From: Deltaproteobacteria bacterium | GTDB taxonomy: Bacteria > Desulfobacterota > DSM-4660 > Desulfatiglandales > HGW-15 | Assembly (NCBI GenBank): GCA_019310525.1 | Contig: JAFDEE010000024.1 | Span: 1-36,620 of the forward strand | Reading direction: 5' to 3' | DNA: 36,620 nt | In this document: positions 25,415 through 33,569 of the stretch, one piece after another | Layout: every line of letters starts with the position of its first letter | How positions within the stretch are numbered: position 1 is the stretch's first letter | The notes under the pieces: model-generated | The model's input: only the letters and a program-made list of their open reading frames with translations | What the model was told of the DNA's origin: nothing | Database searches by the model: none | Position numbers and translations under genes: made by a program

Positions 25415-26563
25415 ATGGCAAAAAAGACCTTGTATTTTCATTTGGCCCTGTTCAACGTCCTCCTTTTCTTGCTGCTCTCACTCCCTCCCGCCGAGGCCCG
25501 CGTCAAGTTCGTGGCATTGCCCGGGCCCGGGAAAATCGTTCTTCACCTGGATAATCCCTCGGCCGCCCTGGTCGAGGAGGACCGGAGTCTGACCCTCGAA
25601 AAAGGCTTAAACCGGGTGGATTTTTCCTGGAAGGGGGTGCGGATCGATAGGGACTCCGTGCGCATGACCATTCTCTGCCCCAAGGATCAGGCCTCCCTTC
25701 TCAATGTCGGTTTCCCTCCGGGAGAAGAAGCCCTCTTGTGGGAGATCTACAGCAAGGAGGCCGGAGAAGTGTCGGTGCGAATAAGCTACCTTCTCTCCCG
25801 CATCGACGGGCTCCTCCATTACAAGGCCGTCGCAGACAAGGAGGAAAAGACCATCGATCTGAGGGGATTCCTGGTTTTGCGCAATTTTTCGGGAGAGGAT
25901 TTCCAAGATGTAGTTGTTCTTCCTGCAGGGAACGGGAAGTTCTCGGCCACCGTGAAAAATGGAGAGACCCAAGAACTGCCTGTTTTCCATTGGAACCGCA
26001 TTCCCGTGGTAAAGGTATGGACCTTCGACGCCCGCAGGATGCCGTGGGATCCCGAGAAACAGGGGGCCGACGGAGCCCTGCCGGTAAGCTACCGAATCAA
26101 GGGCCGCCTGGGACCGAACCCCTCCACCCTGCCAGAGGGCAAGGTCCGTATCTTCCTGGAAGACGGCCGGGGAGGAACCCTTTTCCTGGGTGAAGGCAGG
26201 ATCAACCTGGATCCGGCAGGTGAAGAGGCCACCATCTCCGTAGGCTACAGCCGGGATGTCGTGGTCAAGCAAAGAAAAACCCTGGAACGCCGCATCCACG
26301 TCCGGCGGAATGACAAGAACCGAATCGTCCTCTACGATTCGGAAGAAGAGATCAGGGCCCTGGTTCGAAATTTCAAAGACAGCCCGGTAAAGCTCCTCAT
26401 GATCCAGCACATCCCCGGCCAGTGGGAAATGAAGGCATGCAATCTTCCCTACGAGCGAAAGGAAGCGGGTCTGCTCGAATTCCACGTCACACTCCCCGCC
26501 AAGGGAGAGCAGGAACTCACCATGAGATACATCCGCCGAAACATACGACGGGAACCTTACTGA
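25415..26563 (+). CDS. Exported DUF4139-like protein, first of a tandem pair
   Basis: From the ATG at 25415 (382 residues, GAGAGGAGG upstream) the protein has a signal peptide ending PAEARV, so it is exported. The mature part is beta-rich and matches the layout of DUF4139 proteins: LTLEKGLNRVDFSW, a middle section with EVSVRISYLLSRIDGLLHYK, NFSGEDFQDV, and the C-terminal LVRNFKDSPVKLLMIQHIPGQWEM with TLPAKGEQELTMRYI. It aligns segment for segment with the next gene, which lies 22 bp downstream. The function is unknown; family members are exported, immunoglobulin-like-repeat proteins. The four N-terminal motifs are conserved between the pair, and the central region differs most. The promoter should be in 25220-25400, where TAATAT occurs near 25302 without a good -35. 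Confidence 0.78.
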   Translation: MAKKTLYFHLALFNVLLFLLLSLPPAEARVKFVALPGPGKIVLHLDNPSAALVEEDRSLTLEKGLNRVDFSWKGVRIDRDSVRMTILCPKDQASLLNVGFPPGEEALLWEIYSKEAGEVSVRISYLLSRIDGLLHYKAVADKEEKTIDLRGFLVLRNFSGEDFQDVVVLPAGNGKFSATVKNGETQELPVFHWNRIPVVKVWTFDARRMPWDPEKQGADGALPVSYRIKGRLGPNPSTLPEGKVRIFLEDGRGGTLFLGEGRINLDPAGEEATISVGYSRDVVVKQRKTLERRIHVRRNDKNRIVLYDSEEEIRALVRNFKDSPVKLLMIQHIPGQWEMKACNLPYERKEAGLLEFHVTLPAKGEQELTMRYIRRNIRREPY

Positions 26564-26585
26564 AGGAGCCTTGGAGGAAAAAGAG

Positions 26586-27935
26586 ATGAAGATTCGCCGC
26601 ATCTTCCTTGCCGCCATGCTCGTGCTGGCCTTGGAGGGAAGCTCCCTTGCCGAGACGGACCTGGCCGTCATCCCCGGGCGGGAGTCGGTCCAGCTTACCA
26701 TTTACAAGTCCGCAGACCTGACCCTTGTGAGGGAGAAAAGAAATCTCACCCTCAAGAAGGGGCTGAACCGGATTGAACTCTCCTGGGCCGATACCCTCAT
26801 CGACCCCACGAGCCTGGATGTGCTCCCGTCGGCCCATGCCGATAAGATCGAAGTAACCCTTCTCTCCTACCCGCCGGGGATCAGGAGCCTCGGGATATGG
26901 GAGGTGAAAAGCGCTGTTGAAGGCCCGGTGCCCTTCGAGGTCAGTTACCTGACCAGCGGACTCTCCTGGCACGCCTTTTACGAGGGGGTCCTGGGGCCTG
27001 ACGAGAAGACCATGGATTTGGAGGGTTATGTTGGGATTGATAACCACAGCGGGGAAGATTACGAAAACACCCGCATCAGGTTGATTGTAGGAAAAATCCG
27101 TCTCATCGACCGCATAACGGACCTGGCCCGGCGCCCTTTTCCTTTCGGTCGGCCCGGTTCCGGGCCGCTCCTTCCGGAAAAGGCCGCAGTGTCTGATAAA
27201 ATCTTTGAAGGAGATCGGGGAAAGGCAAAGGTCCTCAAGAAGGCCATGATGGCGCGACCCCGGGAGATTCGAAAGGAGGGCCGAAGCGAATTCTTTCTAT
27301 ACGACATCGAAGGAGCGTGCGACATTCCTGACGGATGGACCAAGAGGCTTCGAAGTTTCAAGGCAACGGAGATTCCCGTGGAGAGCCTCTTCAAATTCGA
27401 CGAAAAGCGTTTCGGTCCCAAGGTCTTTCGATTCTTGCGTTTCAGGAACGACAAGGCCCACCACCTCGGCAAGACCCCGATCCCTGAAGGCGTCCTGAGG
27501 GTCTACCGGGATTCGGGAAGAGCGGGACACCTCGCCTACCAGGGCCGCTCCCGGCTCGGGTATATCCCGGTGGGGCAGGAGGTGGAAATCCCCTTGGGAG
27601 AATCCAGGGATGTGGGTGCAAGGGTTGCCCTCGTGGATTACCGGACTGAAGGCTACCGCTTTGACCGAAAAGGCAACATAAGCGGGTGGGACGAGATCCA
27701 GACCTATGAAATCGAGGTCCGCAACACCCGGAAGATCCCGGCCAGGATGGAGATTCGGCGCCGGTTCCCCACCCCTGCCTGGGAAATACGAAACAGCGGC
27801 GATTTCGGGACCTTTGAGAAGGAGGACCTGAAAACCGTAAAGTATACCCTGTCTGTGCCACCCCTGGCCGTCAAAAGATTCCGTTACGTTCTTACGATTC
27901 ACCACGGGAGGAGGGCCGACAGGATCACCCCTTAG
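26586..27935 (+). CDS. Exported DUF4139-like protein, second of a tandem pair
   Basis: The 449-residue protein has a signal peptide (MKIRRIFLAAMLVLALEGSSLA, cleavage after SLA) and the same architecture as its upstream neighbour: LTLKKGLNRIELSW, FEVSYLTSGLSWHAFYEGVL, NHSGEDYENT, FRFLRFRNDKAH and SRDVGARVALVDYRTEG. It ends with TLSVPPLAVKRFRYVLTIHHG. The two are clear paralogues from a local duplication. This copy has an extra central insertion (about residues 170-235, rich in Arg, Lys and Pro) that the first lacks. The ATG at 26586 has GGAGG five to ten bases upstream; the TTG further up overlaps that signal. Its TAG stop begins a family B repeat. A secreted or periplasmic pair acting together is inferred. 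Confidence 0.78.
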   Translation: MKIRRIFLAAMLVLALEGSSLAETDLAVIPGRESVQLTIYKSADLTLVREKRNLTLKKGLNRIELSWADTLIDPTSLDVLPSAHADKIEVTLLSYPPGIRSLGIWEVKSAVEGPVPFEVSYLTSGLSWHAFYEGVLGPDEKTMDLEGYVGIDNHSGEDYENTRIRLIVGKIRLIDRITDLARRPFPFGRPGSGPLLPEKAAVSDKIFEGDRGKAKVLKKAMMARPREIRKEGRSEFFLYDIEGACDIPDGWTKRLRSFKATEIPVESLFKFDEKRFGPKVFRFLRFRNDKAHHLGKTPIPEGVLRVYRDSGRAGHLAYQGRSRLGYIPVGQEVEIPLGESRDVGARVALVDYRTEGYRFDRKGNISGWDEIQTYEIEVRNTRKIPARMEIRRRFPTPAWEIRNSGDFGTFEKEDLKTVKYTLSVPPLAVKRFRYVLTIHHGRRADRITP

Positions 27936-27982
27936 CAGGCTGTTGAAAAACGTAGCGAGCGCAGTAGGTTTTCAACTGCCTG
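27933..27982 (+). repeat. Stop-codon-anchored palindromic repeat, family B copy 2
   Basis: AGGCTGTTGAAAA (27937-27949) pairs with TTTTCAACTGCCT (27969-27981), one mismatch in 13, around a loop similar to that at 13809-13827 (shared AGCGCAG and GTAGC). It begins at the TAG stop codon of the second DUF4139-like gene. The rest of the spacer to 28087 carries only the 5' leader of the next gene. Confidence 0.75.
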
Positions 27983-28087
27983 CCAGACCTCCTGAGCCGG
28001 GGGAACACACCCGGGCAAAGCGTACCGCGTTTTCCGCCGATGCTCATCCTCCGGCGGTTTAATTTTTCTCAGGAGAAAACCATTTCG

Positions 28088-29725
28088 ATGAGTGCAACAA
28101 GGAACACCAGGCCGATGGGCCGATTCCTGGCCCTGGCTTTCGGATTGCTCCTCCTGGTCCTGTCCTTCCCCGTACCGGCCGAAACCGGGGGCAGCAGGCT
28201 GGTAGTGCTCCATACGAACGACCACCACGGACACCCGTTAAAGTTTTCCTACTATCCCTCGCCAGCGGCCGGAGGCCTCCCCGCCCGGGCGACCCTGGTC
28301 CGGGGGGTTCGAAGGGAAAACCGGAATGTCCTGCTCCTGGATGCCGGAGACCTCAACACCGGCAGGCCCGAGTCGGATCTTTTCAGTGCCCGTCCGGATA
28401 TCCTCGGGTACAACGCCCTCGGTTACGACGCCATGGTCCTGGGAAACCATGAATTCGACCATCCCCTCCGGGTGCTCAAAGAGCAGATGGCCGCGGCCCG
28501 GTTCCCTTTCCTCTCGGCCAATATCCGCACCCGGGGCGGCGGCCTCCTGGCCCGGCCCTATCTCCTGAAGGATTTCGGGGAGTTCAGGGTTGCTGTCTTC
28601 GGGCTTACAACCAAGGACACGGAACACATCGCCAATCCCAAAAATGTCAAGGATCTCCTGTTCGATGACGAAATCCAAACCGCCCGGAGACTCGTTCCCT
28701 TCCTGAGAAGAAAGGCCGACATCGTGATCGCCCTCACCCACATGGGTATCTTTGAATCAGTCCGGATAGGCTCCAAGCGTCTGGCCGCCCAGGTGGAAGG
28801 AATCGATCTCATCGTGGACGGCCATTCCCATACCAGGCTCGAATCCCCGGTCATGGTGAGAAACCGGCGCTCCGGGAAGATGGTCCCCATCGTTCAGGCC
28901 TGGAAATGGGGACTGGTACTCGGGAGGGTGGACCTGGAAATCCATGGAAGGGCGGTCCGGCTCGTTTCCTTCAGGGCCGTCCCGGTCAACCTCAAGACCC
29001 TGGAGAGGAGGGCCGACGGGAGGAAGATCATCCGGAACGCAGGCAGGCCGGTGCCCGAGGATCCGGCCCTCTTAAAGATGCTCCAACCATATCTGGACAA
29101 GGTAAATACGAGCCTCTCAAAGGTCATAGGATATGCAGAGTCCCCCTTTTCCAACGAGGCATCCCGGCATCGGGAAACTGCCCTGGGAGACCTCGTGGCC
29201 GATTCCATGCTCTGGGCCACCCGGGAACTGGGAGCCGACTTCGCTCTCCAGAACGGCGGGGGAATCCGTTCGGGACTTCCCAGAGGCCCCATTACCAGAA
29301 AAATTCTTCACGAAATCCTTCCCTTTGACAACACGGTTGTGGTATTGACCCTCAAGGGACGGGATCTTATCGATCTTTTGAATCACCTCGGGGCCAAAGG
29401 CATGGGAAGCGGGGCCTTTCCCCAGATCTCACGCGGCATCACCCTGACCCTGGACGCCCGGACCCGCAGGTGCCGCAGGATCCGGGTGCACGGGAGACCC
29501 ATTGACACCGGCCGGGTTTACAGGGTGGCGACCAATTCCTTTCTAGCCGATGGCGGGGACGGATGCCGTTCCTTTTTAAAGGCCCTTCAAAGACGTGATA
29601 CAGGGAAGCTCCAGAGGGAGATCCTGGCGGCGTACATCCAGACCCTTGGGGAGGCCCTCCGGCCCAGAATCCATGGCAGGATCCGGGTCATCGGGGCTCC
29701 GCTCGGGGCGAGCCGACCGGAATAA
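28088..29725 (+). CDS. 5'-nucleotidase / UDP-sugar hydrolase family, exported
   Basis: The 545-residue protein has a signal peptide (RFLALAFGLLLLVLSFPVPA) and all metallophosphoesterase ligands: LHTNDHHGH, LLLDAGDLN, VLGNHEFDH, IALTHMG and IVDGHSHTRL. The C-terminal 5'-nucleotidase domain carries DFALQNGGGIRSGLP, LPFDNTVVVLTLKG and YRVATNSFLADGGDGC. It should hydrolyse nucleotides or nucleotide sugars in the periplasm for nutrient salvage. The ATG at 28088 has AGGAGA upstream at a slightly long 11-base spacing and starts the signal peptide. It may form a transcription unit with the racemase gene 28 bp downstream; the family B hairpin lies between it and the DUF4139-like pair. Confidence 0.9.
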   Translation: MSATRNTRPMGRFLALAFGLLLLVLSFPVPAETGGSRLVVLHTNDHHGHPLKFSYYPSPAAGGLPARATLVRGVRRENRNVLLLDAGDLNTGRPESDLFSARPDILGYNALGYDAMVLGNHEFDHPLRVLKEQMAAARFPFLSANIRTRGGGLLARPYLLKDFGEFRVAVFGLTTKDTEHIANPKNVKDLLFDDEIQTARRLVPFLRRKADIVIALTHMGIFESVRIGSKRLAAQVEGIDLIVDGHSHTRLESPVMVRNRRSGKMVPIVQAWKWGLVLGRVDLEIHGRAVRLVSFRAVPVNLKTLERRADGRKIIRNAGRPVPEDPALLKMLQPYLDKVNTSLSKVIGYAESPFSNEASRHRETALGDLVADSMLWATRELGADFALQNGGGIRSGLPRGPITRKILHEILPFDNTVVVLTLKGRDLIDLLNHLGAKGMGSGAFPQISRGITLTLDARTRRCRRIRVHGRPIDTGRVYRVATNSFLADGGDGCRSFLKALQRRDTGKLQREILAAYIQTLGEALRPRIHGRIRVIGAPLGASRPE

Positions 29726-29753
29726 TAAAAGAGGGGAAAGGAGCACTTTCATC

Positions 29754-30470
29754 ATGAAAACCATTGGGCTTATCGGTGGGATGAGTTGGGAGTCTTCCGC
29801 CCTTTACTACAGGATCATCAACGAACGGGTGCGGGAGAAGCTCGGAGGACTCCATTCCTCGAGGAGCATCCTATATTCCGTGGATTTCTCTGAGATCGAG
29901 GAGCTTCAACACTCAGGCAGGTGGGACGAAACCACGGAGATACTGGCGGAGGCGGCCGGGAGCCTGGAAAGGGCGGGAGCGCACTTTTTTCTCATCTGCA
30001 CCAACACCATGCACATAAAGGCAGATGAGATAGAGGCCCGTGTTCAAATTCCCCTGCTTCACATCGCCGACGCCACTGGAGAAAGACTGAGGGCCGAGGG
30101 CCTTCACCGGGTAGGACTCCTGGGGACCCGGTTCACAATGGAGAAGGACTTCTACCGGGGGCGGTTGTCGGATCGATACGCCCTGGACGTGCTGATCCCT
30201 CCTGAGGAGGACAGGGAGATCGTTCACCGCGTGATTTACAACGAACTTTGCCGGGGGGTTGTCAACTCTTCCTCGAGGGAGGCTTACCGGCAGATCATCA
30301 AGGGTCTCGTTCGGAGGGGCGCCGAGGGAATCATCCTTGGATGCACCGAGATAGGTATGCTCGTAGGGCAGCAAGAGAGCCTAGTTCCCGTCTTTGATAC
30401 GACACGCATCCATGCATCGGCAGCGGTGGATCTTGCCCTCGACGAACAGCAGGGGTCCTCGTCTCCCTGA
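29754..30470 (+). CDS. Aspartate/glutamate racemase family protein (YgeA-like)
   Basis: The 238-residue protein begins KTIGLIGGMSWESSALYY, typical of the YgeA-like branch of aspartate/glutamate racemases. The two catalytic cysteines are both present: C82 in FFLICTNTMH and C197 in IILGCTEIG. It would racemise an L-amino acid (aspartate, glutamate or a less specific substrate) without PLP, in the cytoplasm. Length and motif spacing are complete. The ATG at 29754 has GGAG about ten bases upstream. It is close behind the 5'-nucleotidase, and the ECF T-component start lies 58 bp downstream, so the four genes may be co-transcribed, though nothing links their functions. Confidence 0.88.
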   Translation: MKTIGLIGGMSWESSALYYRIINERVREKLGGLHSSRSILYSVDFSEIEELQHSGRWDETTEILAEAAGSLERAGAHFFLICTNTMHIKADEIEARVQIPLLHIADATGERLRAEGLHRVGLLGTRFTMEKDFYRGRLSDRYALDVLIPPEEDREIVHRVIYNELCRGVVNSSSREAYRQIIKGLVRRGAEGIILGCTEIGMLVGQQESLVPVFDTTRIHASAAVDLALDEQQGSSSP

Positions 30471-30528
30471 GGCCGGACCCCGGGGATATCCAATCCGGAA
30501 GGGAAGGTTAGAAGCAGGATTTCCTGGA

Positions 30529-31278
30529 ATGCTGGAACAGGATTTTGAAAACGTCCATTCCCCGGTGCATCGCCTGGACCCCCGGGCCAAGGTGGTCGTA
30601 GCCATCTGTTTCTCTTTCGTGGTCGCCCTGAGCGACCGTTTTACTGCAGTCATTCCCTCGATCCTCTCGGCGCTCTTCCTGGTCTTTCTCGCACATCTCC
30701 CCCCCAGGAAAGTCTGCTCGCGCCTCCTTGCAGTCAACGGGTTGATTTTGGTCCTATGGGTGTTCCTGCCATTTACCTATCCGGGCGAAACGCTTTTTCG
30801 CGTAGGCCCCTTCCAGGCCACTCGGGAAGGAATACTCTACACCCTTCTCATCACCTTGAAGACGAACGCCATCATCCTGGCCTTGATCGCCCTGGTGACC
30901 ACTATGTCAGCCTTCGACACGGGCCGGGCCATGAGAAGACTCGGAATTCCGACCAAGATCGTTCATCTTTTCCTGCTCACCTACCGCTACATTCACGTCA
31001 TCTACATGGAATACCAGCGCATCACCAAGGCGATGAAAATTCGAGGCTTTTCCCCCAAAACGGACCTTCACACCTACCGGACCTATGCCTACCTGGTGGG
31101 GATGCTGTTTATCCGAAGCTATGACAGGGCGGAACGGGTGAGAGCCGCCATGCTCTGCCGGGGATTTACCGGAAAGTACTATGACCTGGGCGAGTTCTCC
31201 TTTGGGCACTCCGACAGGATCCTTACCGGGCTCATGCTCCTCGGAATCCTCGGGATCTCATTGCTCCAATGGGGATAA
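30529..31278 (+). CDS. ECF transporter T component (CbiQ-like)
   Basis: The 249-residue protein begins with the conserved HSPVHRLDPRAKVVVAI stretch of EcfT/CbiQ proteins and has several membrane segments in the N-terminal half (around 25-60, 65-85 and 105-125). The two coupling-helix motifs that contact the ATPase are ITKAMKIRGFSP and RVRAAMLCRGFTG. It anchors the substrate-binding S component and transmits ATP hydrolysis. The next gene encodes the matching ATPase with a histidine-rich tail, which suggests nickel or cobalt. No CbiM/CbiN-type S component is near. The ATG at 30529 is preferred because homologous sequence starts there. Confidence 0.88.
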   Translation: MLEQDFENVHSPVHRLDPRAKVVVAICFSFVVALSDRFTAVIPSILSALFLVFLAHLPPRKVCSRLLAVNGLILVLWVFLPFTYPGETLFRVGPFQATREGILYTLLITLKTNAIILALIALVTTMSAFDTGRAMRRLGIPTKIVHLFLLTYRYIHVIYMEYQRITKAMKIRGFSPKTDLHTYRTYAYLVGMLFIRSYDRAERVRAAMLCRGFTGKYYDLGEFSFGHSDRILTGLMLLGILGISLLQWG

Positions 31279-31352
31279 ATGCTTGGGCGGGGACTGAGTT
31301 CCCGATCCAAGGGGGGCTTGACGATTGAACAATACCGGCAAAGGAGAAGGCA

Positions 31353-32084
31353 TTGACGTTGATCGAGCTTAAAAACGTTCATTTTACTTACCCCGGCGGG
31401 ATACGAGTCCTCAGTAACCTCGATTTTAAACTCGGGGAAGGGGAAAAGGTGGGACTCATCGGTCCCAACGGCAGCGGTAAAACGACTCTTTTTCACATCA
31501 TCATGGGATTGTTGAAACCGGATTCCGGACGCATAACGATCTTCGGGAGAGAATGCCGGGAGGAGAAGGACTTCAAGACCGCGAGAAGGGAAATCGGCTT
31601 GTTGTTCCAGGATCCCGATGACCAGCTTTTCAGTCCGACGGTCCTCGAGGACCTGGCCTTTGGCCCCCTGAACCAGGGCAAGTCCGTCCGGGAGGCAAAG
31701 CGAATCGCCAGGGGAGTCTTGGAAATGCTGGGGCTTTCGGGATTCGAGGACAGGATCACCTACAAGCTTTCGGGAGGGGAAAAAAAACTCGTGGCCCTGG
31801 GAACCATCCTGGCCATGAAACCGCGGGTCCTGCTTCTCGATGAACCCACCACCGCCCTGGATCCCGAGACAACGGAGCGAATCATTCAGATCCTAAAGGA
31901 GATCGATGTCTCCTACGTCTTTATATCCCACAACATGGACTTTCTCCTCCAGATGGCGGACAAGATCTACGGAATGGAAAACGGGCGCCTGATCTTAGAA
32001 GAGGACAGCATCCCCCACACCCACGTTCACGTCCATCCATCCGGCCGTATTCAACATACCCATTCCGGAGGGGATATGCATTAA
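31353..32084 (+). CDS. ECF transporter A component (CbiO-like ATPase) with His-rich tail
   Basis: The 243-residue ABC ATPase has Walker A GPNGSGKTT, the Q loop LLFQDPDDQLF, the signature KLSGGEKKL, Walker B VLLLDEPTTALDPE and the switch His in ISHNMD. The C-terminal 25 residues are loaded with histidines (HTHVHVHPSGRIQHTHSGG), a metal-binding feature seen in Ni/Co transporters. It powers uptake with the CbiQ-like T component 74 bp upstream. The start codon is TTG at 31353, supported by AAAGGAG a few bases before. The gene ends just where the A/T-rich region begins. Confidence 0.9.
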   Translation: MTLIELKNVHFTYPGGIRVLSNLDFKLGEGEKVGLIGPNGSGKTTLFHIIMGLLKPDSGRITIFGRECREEKDFKTARREIGLLFQDPDDQLFSPTVLEDLAFGPLNQGKSVREAKRIARGVLEMLGLSGFEDRITYKLSGGEKKLVALGTILAMKPRVLLLDEPTTALDPETTERIIQILKEIDVSYVFISHNMDFLLQMADKIYGMENGRLILEEDSIPHTHVHVHPSGRIQHTHSGGDMH

Positions 32085-32195
32085 CCGGTCAACGGCAACA
32101 CAACAAATGATCCCGCGGGCCAGATTTACAGCCTCTGCCGGCTTGAACCCATCGAAATGCCGAGCCGATTCAAAAAGCACTGTCCACTTTTTCAG

Positions 32196-32238
32196 GGGAA
32201 ATCCAGTTCGTTGTTCGGTGTGCCCACATTTTTGAGGA
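32196..32238 (+). repeat. Direct repeat copy 1 bracketing the TPR-methyltransferase cassette
   Basis: GGGAAATCCAGTTCGTTGTT and the following CGGTGTGCCCACATTTTTGAGGA recur at 33810-33851 in the same orientation with about three differences. The two copies lie 1.6 kb apart and enclose the galE remnant, the TPR-methyltransferase gene and a small open frame. Confidence 0.7.
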
Positions 32239-32306
32239 AAGACCAACTTCCCAGACTAAAAACCCCTAAAGGCATGAGACCACCATATATTGCACCGCTT
32301 TTTTCT

Positions 32307-32335
32307 TGACTCACAATGGCCCTTTCTTTATATTT
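32307..32335 (+). promoter_or_regulatory. Strong sigma70-like promoter upstream of the galE remnant
   Basis: TTGACT (32307-32312), a 17-bp spacer and TATATT (32330-32335) form a near-consensus promoter. The transcript would run through the dead galE fragment and the TPR-methyltransferase gene. Confidence 0.6.
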
Positions 32336-32344
32336 TTTCAAAAA

Positions 32345-32521
32345 AAGCAATGGCTTACCTCTAAAAGAGACTTTAAGATCGTAGAATCAGAAAGGCTTGA
32401 GGGTGATCTTCCCCTACTTATTAGCAGCAGTCAGAAAGCACAGGAAATGCTTGGGTAGGCACCGGAGTTTTCAGATATAGATGCCATTATTGAAACGGCA
32501 TGACGGTGGCATACTCGATGA
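32345..32521 (+). pseudogene. 3' remnant of UDP-glucose 4-epimerase (GalE family)
   Basis: In the frame starting at 32372 the translation reads FKIVESERLEGDLPLLISSS, then QKAQEMLG, a TAG (32456-32458), APEFSDIDAIIETA, a TGA (32501-32503), RWHTR and a final TGA. This is the C-terminal end of NAD-dependent UDP-hexose epimerases, which read GD-P-LIASSEKA-E-LGW-P-(Y)-DLDxIIxTAWxWH. Both in-frame stops fall on the conserved Trp codons (TGG changed to TAG and to TGA). The segment upstream of about 32370 appears in a second frame. Only the last roughly 55 residues remain. It is a dead relic, too degraded to show up as an open reading frame. Confidence 0.8.
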
Positions 32522-32555
32522 GTCATCTAATATCATAACGTAAAGGAATTGCTTA

Positions 32556-33500
32556 ATGCAAGACCAACTCGAAAGAGGCGAAGCGCTTTTTGCCGAAGGG
32601 AAACTCGATGAAGCCGAAAAGTGTTTTTTGTCAGTCATAGAAAAGGACCCCAACAATAAAGAGGCGCATAATAACCTCGGGGTCATAGCTTTTCAAAGAC
32701 AAGATATAAAAAAAGCACAGAACTATTTTTTGACTGCGCTCAAACTCGATCCCTTTTATCAAGATGCTATTGATAATCTTATCGCTCTGAGAGGGGGAGA
32801 CGACGAAACCGCGAAAGAGACCGGGACAGTCAATTTTACTAACACGCTAAGGAAACATGTCAGAATCGTAAACAACAGAAAAATTTTCATAGTCGACTAC
32901 TGTAGAGGCAAACATGTCCTGCATATTGGGTGCGTTGATAGAGGGTTGGTAAGACAAAGACTCAAAGACACCACACATCTTCATCACCAATTATCGCTGG
33001 TTGCAAAGAGACTAATAGGCATCGATGTTGATAAAGCGGGCATTGATCTCTTGAGACGAGTTGGATTTAGCCAGGTTTATGTGGTAGACGTAGAAAACGA
33101 GATCATTCCTGCAAACCTCATGAAAGATATCGAAGTAATTGTCATTCCTGAAGTCATGGAACACCTCTCCAATCCCGGCAACTTTCTGGACAATTTAAAA
33201 AGGTTAGACTTTTCAGGCGACATTATCGTAAGCGTCCCTAACGCGTTTTCATATCGTGTTGTTACATTAGTCAAAGACAATAACATTGAACTTGTTCATC
33301 CGGATCATAATTTCTACTTCTCACCGACAACCCTTGAGACACTGTTGAGAAAACACGGTTTTAAGACCATCGATCAAATCCTTTACTATTGGCCCACCGA
33401 CGATGCTTTAGGTCATGAGTTGCGCAATGTATTGAAGCAGTCCCCCTATTTGGCGGAAGGACTTATCAGCCTGGTTAAGGACAGTCGATATTCCGAATAG
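32556..33500 (+). CDS. TPR-repeat / class I methyltransferase fusion protein
   Basis: The 314-residue protein joins an N-terminal pair of TPR helices (residues 3-70; ALFAEGKLDEAEKCFLSVIE and AHNNLGVIAFQRQDIKKAQN) to a SAM-binding domain. The motif I glycine loop is VLHIGCVDRGL, the acidic end of strand 2 is IGIDVDKAGI, and VIPEVMEHLSNPGNFLDNL matches the post-motif region of glycan and small-molecule methyltransferases. The distal part (ELVHPDHNFYFSPTTLETLLRKHGF) is also typical. It probably methylates a cytosolic or glycan-linked substrate; a sugar role fits the dead galE upstream but is inference. Composition is A/T-rich, unlike the chromosome. The start has AAAGGA upstream. A perfect 17-bp palindrome (33499-33515) follows the stop. 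Confidence 0.82.
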   Translation: MQDQLERGEALFAEGKLDEAEKCFLSVIEKDPNNKEAHNNLGVIAFQRQDIKKAQNYFLTALKLDPFYQDAIDNLIALRGGDDETAKETGTVNFTNTLRKHVRIVNNRKIFIVDYCRGKHVLHIGCVDRGLVRQRLKDTTHLHHQLSLVAKRLIGIDVDKAGIDLLRRVGFSQVYVVDVENEIIPANLMKDIEVIVIPEVMEHLSNPGNFLDNLKRLDFSGDIIVSVPNAFSYRVVTLVKDNNIELVHPDHNFYFSPTTLETLLRKHGFKTIDQILYYWPTDDALGHELRNVLKQSPYLAEGLISLVKDSRYSE

Positions 33501-33515
33501 GTCTCTCAGAGACCT
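33499..33515 (+). repeat. Perfect palindrome overlapping the TPR-methyltransferase stop codon
   Basis: AGGTCTCTCAGAGACCT is a perfect 8-bp inverted repeat around a single C, starting within the TAG stop codon. No T-tract follows, so it may be a protein site or part of the mRNA end. Confidence 0.4.
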
Positions 33516-33569
33516 CATTGATAGATGACTCACAAGACCCTCGTAACACAAATCGAACCTCCCTAAATT

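Larger units (their letters stand above)
32085..32344. other. Intergenic transition zone, A/T-richer
   Basis: Base composition shifts sharply here from the GC-rich chromosome to A/T-rich sequence. The stretch holds direct-repeat copy 1 (32196-32238) and a good promoter at 32307-32335. A minus-strand frame near 32095-32190 reads protein-like (ESARHFDGFKPAEAVNLARG) but has no start or recognisable family. No other gene is seen. Confidence 0.5.
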
